A stretch of DNA of 64,000 nucleotides from Candidatus Rifleibacteriota bacterium (GTDB taxonomy: Bacteria > Muiribacteriota > Ozemobacteria > Ozemobacterales > Ozemobacteraceae): contig JADFXM010000013.1 in the NCBI GenBank assembly GCA_015233565.1, positions 1 to 64,000 of the forward strand. The letters are read 5' to 3'. Positions 46,538 through 56,600 of the stretch are shown here, piece after piece. How positions within the stretch are numbered: position 1 is the stretch's first letter; every line of letters begins with the position of its first letter. The notes below the pieces were generated by a model that saw nothing but the letters and a program-made list of their open reading frames with translations, made no database searches and was not told where the DNA came from. Made by a program: the position numbers and the translations under genes.

Positions 46538-49500
46538 TCATTTCTTTTTTGTGAGAAAGTCGATAGCCTTCTCCAGCAATTCTTTTTCCTCAGTGCTATT
46601 TGTAACATGCAGATATTGTTTCAGAATTGGAATATTTCCCTGCAAACCCTGGTTGGCCATTGCTTTGATTGCATTTTTTCTGATGAAAGGATCAGAGTCG
46701 TAAAGTAGTTTTTCCAGCATCGAAGAGGACTCCTGAGTTTGGATATCTTTCAGAATGAAAATGGCTGAATCACGCATGTTCGGGCGGGAATCATTCACCA
46801 TTTTTTTAATTTCGTCTAAAATGGAATTAAATCCGAAACTTTTTAATGCTTTTATTGCATTGGCACGAATCCGATTGTCAGAATCGTTTAGAAAACCCGT
46901 TAAAACTGGAATTATTGATGGATCATGATTTTCCTCAAGTCCCTCAATCAAATTTGCTTTTACTCGTTGAACCGGATGAGAAACAAATTCGAGCAGATGC
47001 GGTGTTAGTTTCGGAGATTTAATCATTCCGATTTTTCTGATAAGATACTGGAGAGTCGTAAGGGAGATGGAAGAATTGAGATAGTTTACCCAAGCTGGAA
47101 TGTCTTCTCCAGTTGAGCGTGAAACAAGCTCATCTATCAGAGCGCAATTTGGAGAAGCACCCAAACTGGAGATTTCGGATTCCAGGGGAGCGTTAGTTGT
47201 ACTTAATTTTTCCCGGTGCGATTTTTTCTCGTTTGCGGCCTTTTCTAAAACATCAGGAAGAAGCCCCGAAATAGAGAAGGGGGCAACGATTGAATCTGTT
47301 GGTGTTGCGTTGGCTGGAGTTAATGCTGGAACAGAATCGTCTGGAGTAATATCCAAATCAATAGGTGTTTCTGTAAATTTGTCCGGCTCAACGGTAAGAT
47401 TATTTACTTCGTTTAAGGATTCCGTGTCATCTTTCATTTCTTTCAAGGAAATTTCTGCTAGTCTGGATTCAATTCGATTTCTTTCTTTAGCTTCCGCAGA
47501 GTTGGCGGGTGGTTGCGCTTCTGAAGGTTTTTTAGTGTTGATTTCCGGCAATGGAAGATAGTCAAGAATTGAAATGTTTTCGCCCTTTGGTTGATCTGAT
47601 ATTTTGGCTGACTCCTTCTTTGCTCCATTTTTCCCTTCATTGGATCCTGGAGTGATCTCACTTAGATCAATCAGCACTAATCCATCCTTATTCTCAATTG
47701 ATTTAAGCGGGGAGGCATTTTTCTCCTTGTCTAAATGGTCTATTTTCAAAGCAGTTTTTGCAAGTTCCTGAGTAAAATCAGAATTCATTTTTTGTTCCAT
47801 AACCTTTCCCATAGATTCTTTTTTGGTCTGAGAAGGTTGCGAAAGATCAGAAAAAATCGGACTTTCTTCCTTCATTTTTTCGTAATATTCAAACTTCCTT
47901 TCGATTGCGGGATCAATAACGGGCTGGTTTTCGAAGGAATCCAGATCGGAAAATAAGGTATTTTCGCTCTTCGGAGGAGTGGTGAAAAAGGGGAACGGGG
48001 GCAGGTCTTCCGGAAGCTCTTCAGAATCTGAGGAATTTTCTGAGAGAGTGGAAGCTGCTGGAATTGTTGAAACTACCTGAGTTGAGCGAGCCGGAGGAGT
48101 TGCTGAAATTGCTGGAGTCGCCGGAACTGCTGAAATTTCCGGAATTGCCTGGCTTTGGGAGAGAATCTCAGAAGGCGTTGAAGTTGCATTTTTATTGGAT
48201 TCGATAATTTCTTCTTGGGTAATAGCTGGGGATTCTTCCTGTTTCTGATAAGCGTCATTTGTAAAAACATTGGGAACCGGTTCCAGATCATATGAGGACT
48301 CCGATACTTCATCAGTAAAAATCATTCCCTGGGTACTTGGAGGTGGCCCCTCTTTTTCCAATGCGGTGCCGCTTTTCTTTACCGTAGAACTGTCGGCTGA
48401 ATCCTCTGAAACATTTTCTTTCGCTGACGGAGTTGAAACTGATTTTTCAGGGTTCCGGTTTTGATCGAGGGCTTGATGATGGGGTTGTTTTGTCAGTTCG
48501 ACTATCTTTTCTCTGAAACCATCACTTTTATTAATTACTTCTCGAATATGATCGCGAATTTTTTGGGCTTTATAACGGATTGTGGAATCGTCTTCGCGAA
48601 TTAGTGGTTCTATTGATTCCAAAAGATCGTTGAATTGTGTGCGGTTTAAATATCGAAAATCGGCAACATTGGAAAGGCTTTCCAATATTTTTGCGTGATC
48701 CATTTCTTCAAGGGAAATCTTGATTTGACTTACTTCTGAATCAATTTCCGATTCAAGTGTGTCAAGGAGTGGAATAGCCGGAAAAAGTTTTCCATCTTTG
48801 ATATTCTCTATTACAAAATCAGTTGCTCTGTCTATTAGCCCACAGCCAAGTTGTACGGAAAAAATAGCAGTTCCAAGGCTTTCGTCTTTGTTAATCCGGA
48901 AGGCCTTTTCCATTAGCTCAAGCCCTTCGCGTCCAACTTTGGCGGGATTGGTTGAGCGGTACATTTCCCCAAAATAAAGTAGACATTCTTTGTCTTCCGG
49001 AAAAGAAGCGATGTAAAGCTTCAGAAGCTTTAAAGCTTCCGGGGAAAAGAACTTGTTCTGAATTATAAGTTTTCCGATCTTTTCCAAGGCTTTTTTATTT
49101 GTGGGCTCAAGAAGTAAGAATTCAATTAATGCGGGGAGTTTACTTAAATCCGGATTGGGTGTTGAAAGTAGGTAATAACCATTTTCCTTTATTCCTATTG
49201 GATTTGCAGGAGATAATTCCTGTAACACTTCGGAATATCTTTGAGCCTTTACAGTTTGTCCCGATCTGAAAGCGGAAACTACTAAAAGCTCGAAAAGTTT
49301 GATCCGGTTTTCGCCTTCCTTAACGCTTCCAAATTTTTTTTCAAGTAATTGGAGAGAAACGCGTGGAAACCGTGGTGACATCCAAGCAAGAAGAGCCCAA
49401 ATTAAATTTTCATACCAATCGAATAAAAAGGGGATGTACTTTCCTAAGAGATAAAAAAACAAAAGCGCTAAGAAGGGAATAAATTTCCAGCCATTTTCCT

Positions 49501-51148
49501 GCAACCAAATTATCCGACGATAATTTACCAAAGCTGGATTTGACGAATCAATTTCCGCTGCCAATGGATAAAGCTTCGCAGCTTCTTTATAATCGCCTTT
49601 ATCCATCGCTATTTTTAGTCTCAAAAAATGTACCCAAAAACTTTTCGGACACAGTTCCTGCAATTTATTGGCAGACTCCAGAAGTTCTTGTTCCTCCTTT
49701 AAATGAAGAAAAGAATTGCACATCAATTTCATTTCCCACTGAATTGCAATCCGATCCGGAGATTCGCCAAATTGAGGATTATGATTCAAAATAGACAGAA
49801 GGGTTTTCCAATCATTCTCTTTAAATTCCTTTTGTGCTTCTGCCCATCGTTCCTCTGTTTTTATGCGTGATTTAAAGATTTCATTTTCCACTTCTTTTAG
49901 TTGTTGCTGTTGTTCAACAGTTGCAAGTCCTTCGGTTTCAAGTTCTTTCAGAATTTTGCGGATTTCTGAAAGATCCTCAGTTTTTTCAGCATGAAGCAAC
50001 TGTGTGTTTAACTCTCGTTTAAATTTTGTCAATTGATCCACTTCTGATTTTACAGCTCCAGAAGTCAGTCCCTTTTTTTCTTCAGCTCTTTTAATATATT
50101 CTTTTGCCGAAGAATTTTCCGGATCGATCTTTAAAACTTCACGGGAAATAGAAATTGACTGCTCAAAATTTCCGGAATTGAAGGAGTTGAAGGCATTAAA
50201 TAAAAGCTTTTGGATTTGCCTTGATTGCTTTAAGCGTTCTTCATATTTTTGAGTCGGAGCATTTGGATCCAGTTGCTTCAAACGAAGAAGCAGCTTTTCA
50301 GCTTCATCCAATTCTCCATGATCGATGCGGAATTTAATTTGATTGACATATTCCTGCTCTTTGGTCAGAAATTTTTGACGAAAGAGTTGGGCTTTGGATC
50401 GAATTAATTCGTTGGTAGATGAATAAGAAGCAAGAATTTCCAATATTTGCAGATCCTGAAGATCCATTTGATATTTTGAAGACAGGCTTTCTAATTTTTC
50501 AAAAATTCCTTTCCAATTTTCGGGAGGAGAATTTCGAAATTTTTCACCATTTTTCAAAAGAAAGTTGTCAGCTTCGGAAAGAATAGTTGATTCACTTGCC
50601 TGGGTTGATATTAATTGATCCAGAATATAACGCCAGCGATCAATGGACTCTGGGTCAATTTCCCGAGCTTGAAGAAACAATTTCATCACCTTTTGATTAA
50701 TTTCCGGTGATGATGAAACTGCGCCCTCTTCCTTCAATTTCAATGCTTGTGAAGTAAAGAGATCAGCCACAATTAATCTTGTTTGGAAGGAAGTATCCGA
50801 AGCAAGGAGTTGTTGGGTTTTGTTAAATGCTTCTGACTCGCTATTGGCCTCAAGTAATTTTTGAATTTCGGAAAAATCAACACCTGAAGTTGCGACCAGG
50901 CGTATTCCGGCGGAGTTTGAATTTTGATGTGAATCAACAACGGTTGCTTCACTGGCTAATACATTTTGTCCATTTTCTTGAACTTGCTCTTGTTTCGGGT
51001 ACTTCTTCTTGTTCTTTGCTCCTTCCACTGGGAAATCTGTGGAGGAAATCAATACCAGTAAAAAAGAAGCAAAAAAACAGAGAACAGACCTATGGCTCAA
51101 GGTCCATATCTTCCCATTTGGACTCCGCTTTCTCCGGCTTTTAAACAT
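46538..51148 (-). CDS. 1536-aa membrane TPR protein with Pro/Ser/Thr-rich linker and C-terminal HEAT repeats
   Basis: N-terminal TPR-like repeats, TM FIPFLALLFFYLLGKYIPFLF, C-terminal HEAT (HDPSIIPVLTGFLNDSDNRIRANAIKALKSFG). Confidence 0.8.
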   Translation of the reverse strand: MFKSRRKRSPNGKIWTLSHRSVLCFFASFLLVLISSTDFPVEGAKNKKKYPKQEQVQENGQNVLASEATVVDSHQNSNSAGIRLVATSGVDFSEIQKLLEANSESEAFNKTQQLLASDTSFQTRLIVADLFTSQALKLKEEGAVSSSPEINQKVMKLFLQAREIDPESIDRWRYILDQLISTQASESTILSEADNFLLKNGEKFRNSPPENWKGIFEKLESLSSKYQMDLQDLQILEILASYSSTNELIRSKAQLFRQKFLTKEQEYVNQIKFRIDHGELDEAEKLLLRLKQLDPNAPTQKYEERLKQSRQIQKLLFNAFNSFNSGNFEQSISISREVLKIDPENSSAKEYIKRAEEKKGLTSGAVKSEVDQLTKFKRELNTQLLHAEKTEDLSEIRKILKELETEGLATVEQQQQLKEVENEIFKSRIKTEERWAEAQKEFKENDWKTLLSILNHNPQFGESPDRIAIQWEMKLMCNSFLHLKEEQELLESANKLQELCPKSFWVHFLRLKIAMDKGDYKEAAKLYPLAAEIDSSNPALVNYRRIIWLQENGWKFIPFLALLFFYLLGKYIPFLFDWYENLIWALLAWMSPRFPRVSLQLLEKKFGSVKEGENRIKLFELLVVSAFRSGQTVKAQRYSEVLQELSPANPIGIKENGYYLLSTPNPDLSKLPALIEFLLLEPTNKKALEKIGKLIIQNKFFSPEALKLLKLYIASFPEDKECLLYFGEMYRSTNPAKVGREGLELMEKAFRINKDESLGTAIFSVQLGCGLIDRATDFVIENIKDGKLFPAIPLLDTLESEIDSEVSQIKISLEEMDHAKILESLSNVADFRYLNRTQFNDLLESIEPLIREDDSTIRYKAQKIRDHIREVINKSDGFREKIVELTKQPHHQALDQNRNPEKSVSTPSAKENVSEDSADSSTVKKSGTALEKEGPPPSTQGMIFTDEVSESSYDLEPVPNVFTNDAYQKQEESPAITQEEIIESNKNATSTPSEILSQSQAIPEISAVPATPAISATPPARSTQVVSTIPAASTLSENSSDSEELPEDLPPFPFFTTPPKSENTLFSDLDSFENQPVIDPAIERKFEYYEKMKEESPIFSDLSQPSQTKKESMGKVMEQKMNSDFTQELAKTALKIDHLDKEKNASPLKSIENKDGLVLIDLSEITPGSNEGKNGAKKESAKISDQPKGENISILDYLPLPEINTKKPSEAQPPANSAEAKERNRIESRLAEISLKEMKDDTESLNEVNNLTVEPDKFTETPIDLDITPDDSVPALTPANATPTDSIVAPFSISGLLPDVLEKAANEKKSHREKLSTTNAPLESEISSLGASPNCALIDELVSRSTGEDIPAWVNYLNSSISLTTLQYLIRKIGMIKSPKLTPHLLEFVSHPVQRVKANLIEGLEENHDPSIIPVLTGFLNDSDNRIRANAIKALKSFGFNSILDEIKKMVNDSRPNMRDSAIFILKDIQTQESSSMLEKLLYDSDPFIRKNAIKAMANQGLQGNIPILKQYLHVTNSTEEKELLEKAIDFLTKKK

Positions 51149-52941
51149 GGCGAATCTGACGCATAACCACCCGCCACGGTTTGAAGATGATAATCAAATG
51201 GCAACCCTCCAATGAACAATGGATCACTGGCAATATTACCTGTCCCCGAGGCAATCGTCAAGCCGTTTGTTGCGGAAGCGAAATTAAAAATATCATTATA
51301 GGAAACAGTGGGAGTTGCCGTGGTTTGTGTCTGATTTATTCCCACCAGTCCTTGCCCATTTCCAATGTAAGAGATAATGTTATTTTTTATGCTTGGATTT
51401 CCAAATGGAATATCGATTCCTTCCAAACCGTCAATTGTGTTTTGTTCGAAAGAATCTGCACCAAGTAGTGTGGCTCCGACTTGATTGTCGATAAAAAGAT
51501 TGTTTCTGATGTTTGAGTTCGCTGAAATCAACCCTATGGTGCAATCCCGAAAAGTGTTATATCTTGGATTCAATGCAGTAGACAATCCCAGATCGGCGCC
51601 AACGACACACAGGCCTACTTCTGTGTTCTCAATGGAAGGTGTCGATCCATCACTCTTTATTCCAATGTCAGCAAACAAGAGGGTCACGAATTTCAGCTGA
51701 TTTTCCGGTTCGGTTGTTGAGATGAATTTAATTCCTCCCCAGCATCCCTTTTTGGGGAAAGTTTCAGCAGAGGTAAACACAATGCGATTATCAGGAGTTC
51801 CAACTGCGTTCAAAGCACCCTGTACTATTAAATCGGTCATTGAAGCGCCATTGGAGTCCGGCAGAGAATCCTTTAGTGTGAAACGGACTTCCACTCCAGG
51901 CTCTAGTGTTAGAACCGCCCCTCCCTGAATTCTTAAATCGCCCAGTAGTATATATGGGCTTTCTACAAGGGTCCAGGTCCGATTTTCATTCAATCCACCA
52001 GGAGTGAGAATAGATAATGTCGGGGTGGGAGGACTTTCGTTGAAAGCGATGTCAACTGCTTTAAGATAGTAATAGTATTTCCAGCCAATCTTCAAACCGG
52101 TGTCAAGGTAAGTTGAGAAAGTGGAGATTGTGCCGGATGCGTCGGCTGCCGGGGGAATTGGATCTGCATTAACTTTTGCGAACGGCCCATTTTTTGAATC
52201 TGACCTGTAAAGGTTATAACCTTTCAAATCTGTGTCGGAACCGGTTCGCCAAGTAATGAGAGCTCTTTCCATCTCTACTGGCATTCCAATCGAAAAATCA
52301 AGCGGTGTTACCGGTGGAGCTCCTGCTGGAGTGCTGAACTGATACTCCGATGAAATTCCCTCATTGTTGGAATAATCATGAGACCTAACTCTGAAATGCC
52401 ATATTAAGTTGGGAAGCAGTTTTGTTAGAGTGGCAACATGACTAGCCACCAGCGCTGTATCCTTATATTGTAAAGTAAATGTTCCCAACCCGATTGGGCC
52501 GGTGGCGTAGTCTATTACCGAATCCGCAGCTTCATCTGTTTTCCAGACAATAACAGCAAGGTTTTCGCTGACTGTTGCAACATTAACATCTGTGATTACC
52601 GGTGGAAGTTGATCTACTTCGGTAAAAGTAATGATTACATTGTTCAAAGTGTCTCCGCGGGGAATTGTGACATTCACAACAACCGACTTAAGATTCCATG
52701 TGGCAACAAGACGATGTTCCCCTGGAGAAATACTTCCGATATAAAATCTCCCTAACTCGTCAGTTTGTACGATGTGATCATCGCCGTAAATTTCTACTTT
52801 AGCGCCGCGAAGAACATGCCCGTTTGAATCGAAAACTTTCCCATTGACAGCTCCAAGAACTGCGGGAGAAGATTTCAAACAACCAGTTAATATCGCCAGA
52901 GCGAAAATCATTAAAGTTAAAAGACGAGTTTTTGGTGCCAT
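51097..52941 (-). CDS. Lipoprotein with carboxypeptidase-regulatory-like, Fn3 and right-handed beta-helix domains
   Basis: LTGCLKSS lipobox; VNGKVFDSNGHVLRGAKVEIYG; DLKGYNLYRSDSKNGPF; WTLVESPYILLGDLRIQGGAVLTLEPGVEVRF. Confidence 0.8.
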   Translation of the reverse strand: MAPKTRLLTLMIFALAILTGCLKSSPAVLGAVNGKVFDSNGHVLRGAKVEIYGDDHIVQTDELGRFYIGSISPGEHRLVATWNLKSVVVNVTIPRGDTLNNVIITFTEVDQLPPVITDVNVATVSENLAVIVWKTDEAADSVIDYATGPIGLGTFTLQYKDTALVASHVATLTKLLPNLIWHFRVRSHDYSNNEGISSEYQFSTPAGAPPVTPLDFSIGMPVEMERALITWRTGSDTDLKGYNLYRSDSKNGPFAKVNADPIPPAADASGTISTFSTYLDTGLKIGWKYYYYLKAVDIAFNESPPTPTLSILTPGGLNENRTWTLVESPYILLGDLRIQGGAVLTLEPGVEVRFTLKDSLPDSNGASMTDLIVQGALNAVGTPDNRIVFTSAETFPKKGCWGGIKFISTTEPENQLKFVTLLFADIGIKSDGSTPSIENTEVGLCVVGADLGLSTALNPRYNTFRDCTIGLISANSNIRNNLFIDNQVGATLLGADSFEQNTIDGLEGIDIPFGNPSIKNNIISYIGNGQGLVGINQTQTTATPTVSYNDIFNFASATNGLTIASGTGNIASDPLFIGGLPFDYHLQTVAGGYASDSPCLKAGESGVQMGRYGP

Positions 52942-52944
52942 AAG

Positions 52945-53583
52945 TTATTTATTTAGAAATTCAACAACTTTTCCAATCTGGTCAATGGTTGTATTTGCCC
53001 AGTTAGTGTCAAGTTCTTTAGCGTAATCAAGTTGAGTGGTTGCATCATCCTGGTGACCTGAACCTGCGAAAGCGTATGCCAAAAGAGCGTGACATTGGGC
53101 GTCGCTGACTCCGGTCGGTCTTCTTGGGACATAGTGAAAATGAGGATTTCCGCCTCCAAGTTTGTTGTAGAGTAGATCAACGGCAATATCCAAATCAGCT
53201 TTTGAACCCATTTGGATGTGGGCTGCAGCAAGCCCAACCTTGGCATCATTTGAAGTATCAATTGCTTTTTGGAAATATGTCCCGCCATCACTCAATGATC
53301 CAAGATGCGCTCGCGCCCATCCTAATCCATTGTTTGCTTCAGCGGCCTCATCAGAGGTAGGGTTATCTCCAAGGACTTTATTGAAAGTATTAATCGCACT
53401 GTCATATTGCCCTTTTGTAATTAAATCCCAGCCCTGATCATTATAAGAATTTGCTCTTACAATCGGAGTACCATTTGTTTGTGGATAGCTGTTGCTTCCT
53501 TCACCGGCAACTCCTCCGCTGCATCCTGTAAAGAACATGACCGTAGGAATCAATACAATCAAAATGATAAGCTTCTTTTCCAT
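52945..53583 (-). CDS. TPR lipoprotein; start set to MEKKLIIL
   Basis: LIPTVMFFTGCSGG lipobox; YDSAINTFNKVLGDNPTSDEAAEANNGLGWARAHLG. Confidence 0.8.
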   Translation of the reverse strand: MEKKLIILIVLIPTVMFFTGCSGGVAGEGSNSYPQTNGTPIVRANSYNDQGWDLITKGQYDSAINTFNKVLGDNPTSDEAAEANNGLGWARAHLGSLSDGGTYFQKAIDTSNDAKVGLAAAHIQMGSKADLDIAVDLLYNKLGGGNPHFHYVPRRPTGVSDAQCHALLAYAFAGSGHQDDATTQLDYAKELDTNWANTTIDQIGKVVEFLNK

Positions 53584-53618
53584 TTTTTTTATACTCCCGT
53601 TCTTCACTTTTTTTTCAA

Positions 53619-56600
53619 TTATTTCAAAACAGCGATTTTCCCGCTTGATTTGATCTTTTGACCGTTTTTAATGGCTTCCAATTTGTACAAATAGATTCCG
53701 TTGGCGACTTTGCGGCCATTATCATTTCTCAGATCCCATCTTAGTCTTCCAGATGTCATGCTGTTAAAGTCAAAAGTGTCAAATGAGGTAACCACATGTC
53801 CTGAAACGTCATAGACCTTCAGTTTGATTTCCTCAGCTTTTTGCCCGAAGTTGTACGAGAACCAGACTGCTTCGCCTCGGGTGGGGTTGGGATAAGTTTT
53901 TAAATCTTCGATCTGGAAAGGACCTGGAGCGACAAAAGTGATCGACTTTTGAATTTGATTACCCATTCGGTCGGATGCACGTATTTCAAGAGCGTGATTT
54001 CCCTTGGGAAGAATTGTTTTGGGTGCATACTTGAAGGTGCCGTCTGCTTCAAAGGTAACGCCAGTCTGAACTTTTCCATCGATTAAAATCTGCAGGCTTT
54101 CAGTAGCTATTCCAGACCCCTTGTCGTTCAAATTCCCTTCAACGGTAAATAATGCGTCATCAAGATGAGTTCCGTCGGAAGGCCACAGAGATGACAGGCA
54201 TGGGGGTTTAAGGTCGGCCATAAGAGCAAGACTTCCCAGCCCATCCAATTCGCTGGTAATCCTGTTTCCCTTGACTGTTCCTCCGCAGTAAACCCAACCA
54301 TCTCCTGAGTTTCGATAAATTCCCATATATTTGGAAGAAATTGTGCAACCATAGGGCAATTGGAAATCAGTTGTGTATCTTAATTTGCGCGAAATCTTGG
54401 TTGTTGAAGGACCAATCTCCTCGAGACTTTTGATTTCGACAAGTTCCTGTTTAGAAAGATCGCTGACTCCGGATGCAACCGAAGCTAATTTGATAGAAGC
54501 TTTTCCCGTGCTGATTGGAGCTTCGAAATCATCAACTATTCTTGGGAGCATGAATAACGAAGCCGGTTTTTTTACAGTTCCTGTGCCGATCAAAACCTCA
54601 CTCAAGCCATCCGGAGACAGCCAGCGAATATTTGATGATGTGGTAACTCCCTGGACAACGAATTCAACTGAGCCTTGTCCTGTCATTCCATAAAGATCAG
54701 ACCCGCTGATATCAATATACGATTTTCCGGTCTGTGTTGAATCGATTCGATAACCTCCAGCATAGAACTGTTCTTTAAGGAAATTCATTACCACTGGGAC
54801 ATTTCCGCTCCCTTGAGAGACGGTACAAGTCGGAGGCGCTTGCAAGGCTTCGCTTGACCGAGTTACTATTGTAATTTCATATGGGTTCGCAGGATTTGAA
54901 AAGATTTTAATTTCAAAAGCCGGACCGGTTTTGATGACAACCTGATTTGTGGAATCACTCTCCATTTGGTTTCCCGCCAAATCTTTTGCATTAGTAACCT
55001 GAAGAATCGCGTTTCCGTCATAAAGTGCACTTGAATCTCTTGGAATAACTGTGGTTCCCATCCAGGTGTTGTCCTTGTAACTGGTCTGTACCAGTTGCAT
55101 GAGTTGCCCGCCTGCGGATGTTAAGTTAACAGTCGGTGGAATGGTTGTATCCATGGTTTCGCTGAACCTGACCGAGAAAGTTACCATCCCGGTGGTTATT
55201 TTGTTGCCACTGGAGGGTGAGGGCTGAACTTCAAGTATTTTAGGTTTGACTGTGTCAATTACAAAACGCATGGTGGTCGAGAAACTGCTTATGTTATACC
55301 CATCATTGCAGCTTTCGATTGAAGCTACACGCCAATAGAAAGTTCCATCTTTGGGAACGGAAAACGATGATTCAGGAAGATAGGTAATCTCGCCCAAAAG
55401 CCCGGTATAAGTTGCGTCGGTTGGTTGAATGAGGTTATTGAGGATATTGTTGAAGCTTGAATCATCAGCGATCTGAATCAGGTATTTGTCAGCACCTGTG
55501 ACTGCGTTCCATTTAAAACGCTCACCGCGATTGTTTTGTATTGAGTCATTTAATGGAATAATCGGTGTGGGAGGTGTTGGCGGAGTTCGGTCGATCGAGA
55601 AGGTCACATAAGAATCCAATCCTGTTGCAGCAAATGGATCATCGTTGGATTGGTTCCCGCCACGGTCAAAAGCACGCCCGTAAATTTTATTCGTGCCATT
55701 TGGAAGATCTGAAATATCCATTGTATAAGTCCAGGTTGCTTCTTTTCCCGTAGAGAAATTTACCGGATAATATGTTCCCTGATTCTTGGAAACTTCAATT
55801 CGGTTAACTTGAAGATTTGTTGCATCTTGACCCAGATCTGTGGCGTATCCCACGAGATTCAACGTATTCTTGCAATATTTTCCTGTGCCCAAAGGTTTCG
55901 AAAAACTCATTTTCGGTCTAAGGTAATCCATGAAAATAGTCCAGGTATAGGTGGCACTATTGGGAGCCAAACTGGTTACTTTATCTGCAATAAATAGTTG
56001 AGTGGTTATTGTTCCCCATCCTGGAGAATTCAGAGCGTCAGCTACAGTGATATTTGGAAGATTAATATTCCACGTGCTGGTACCAACTAAAGATCCGGAA
56101 ACGCTCTGATTCATGAAATCAAGTTTGGCACCGTAAGAGGCTGTAGTCAAGTTTAAGCCGCTTCCAAGACCATTCTGCCACGAAGCATCCTGGGCAATGG
56201 CAGCTTTCCCAAAGGTCACTTGATCTTTTGGAGCATCGGATGCCTGGGTTGGAATTGTTGTAGTTGAACGACCACACCAGGAGCCAGATGCAGGAGTAGT
56301 TTGAGTTATAACAGGCGCCTGACTGTCGTAATAGAAGAAGGAATTCTGTGCATTTCCACGATTTCCATAAATATCCCATGGAACTACAGTAATATTGTAT
56401 CTTCCATCATTACTTTGGTCTTTGGAATGAGAGGCTGTTGTTCCGTATAAATCCCAGATAAGAGCAGTAGTAGAAGCTCCCTTTAACTGAGTTCCGCACT
56501 CCATTCCATTATAAACTACACTCATTGTTGAACTTGAATAATCTGCCTGCGGGTCATCCATAAATGCCCAAACCTGATCGGTGGCAATTGCCGGGTTAGT

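Noticed and set aside
47100-47561. 153-aa plus-strand ORF antisense to the TPR/HEAT gene
   Set aside because: Antisense shadow of the P/S/T-rich linker.
48001-48180. Tandem-repeat/minisatellite in the TPR/HEAT gene (PAISATP-like units)
   Set aside because: Degenerate low-complexity coding sequence; not a clean DNA repeat array.
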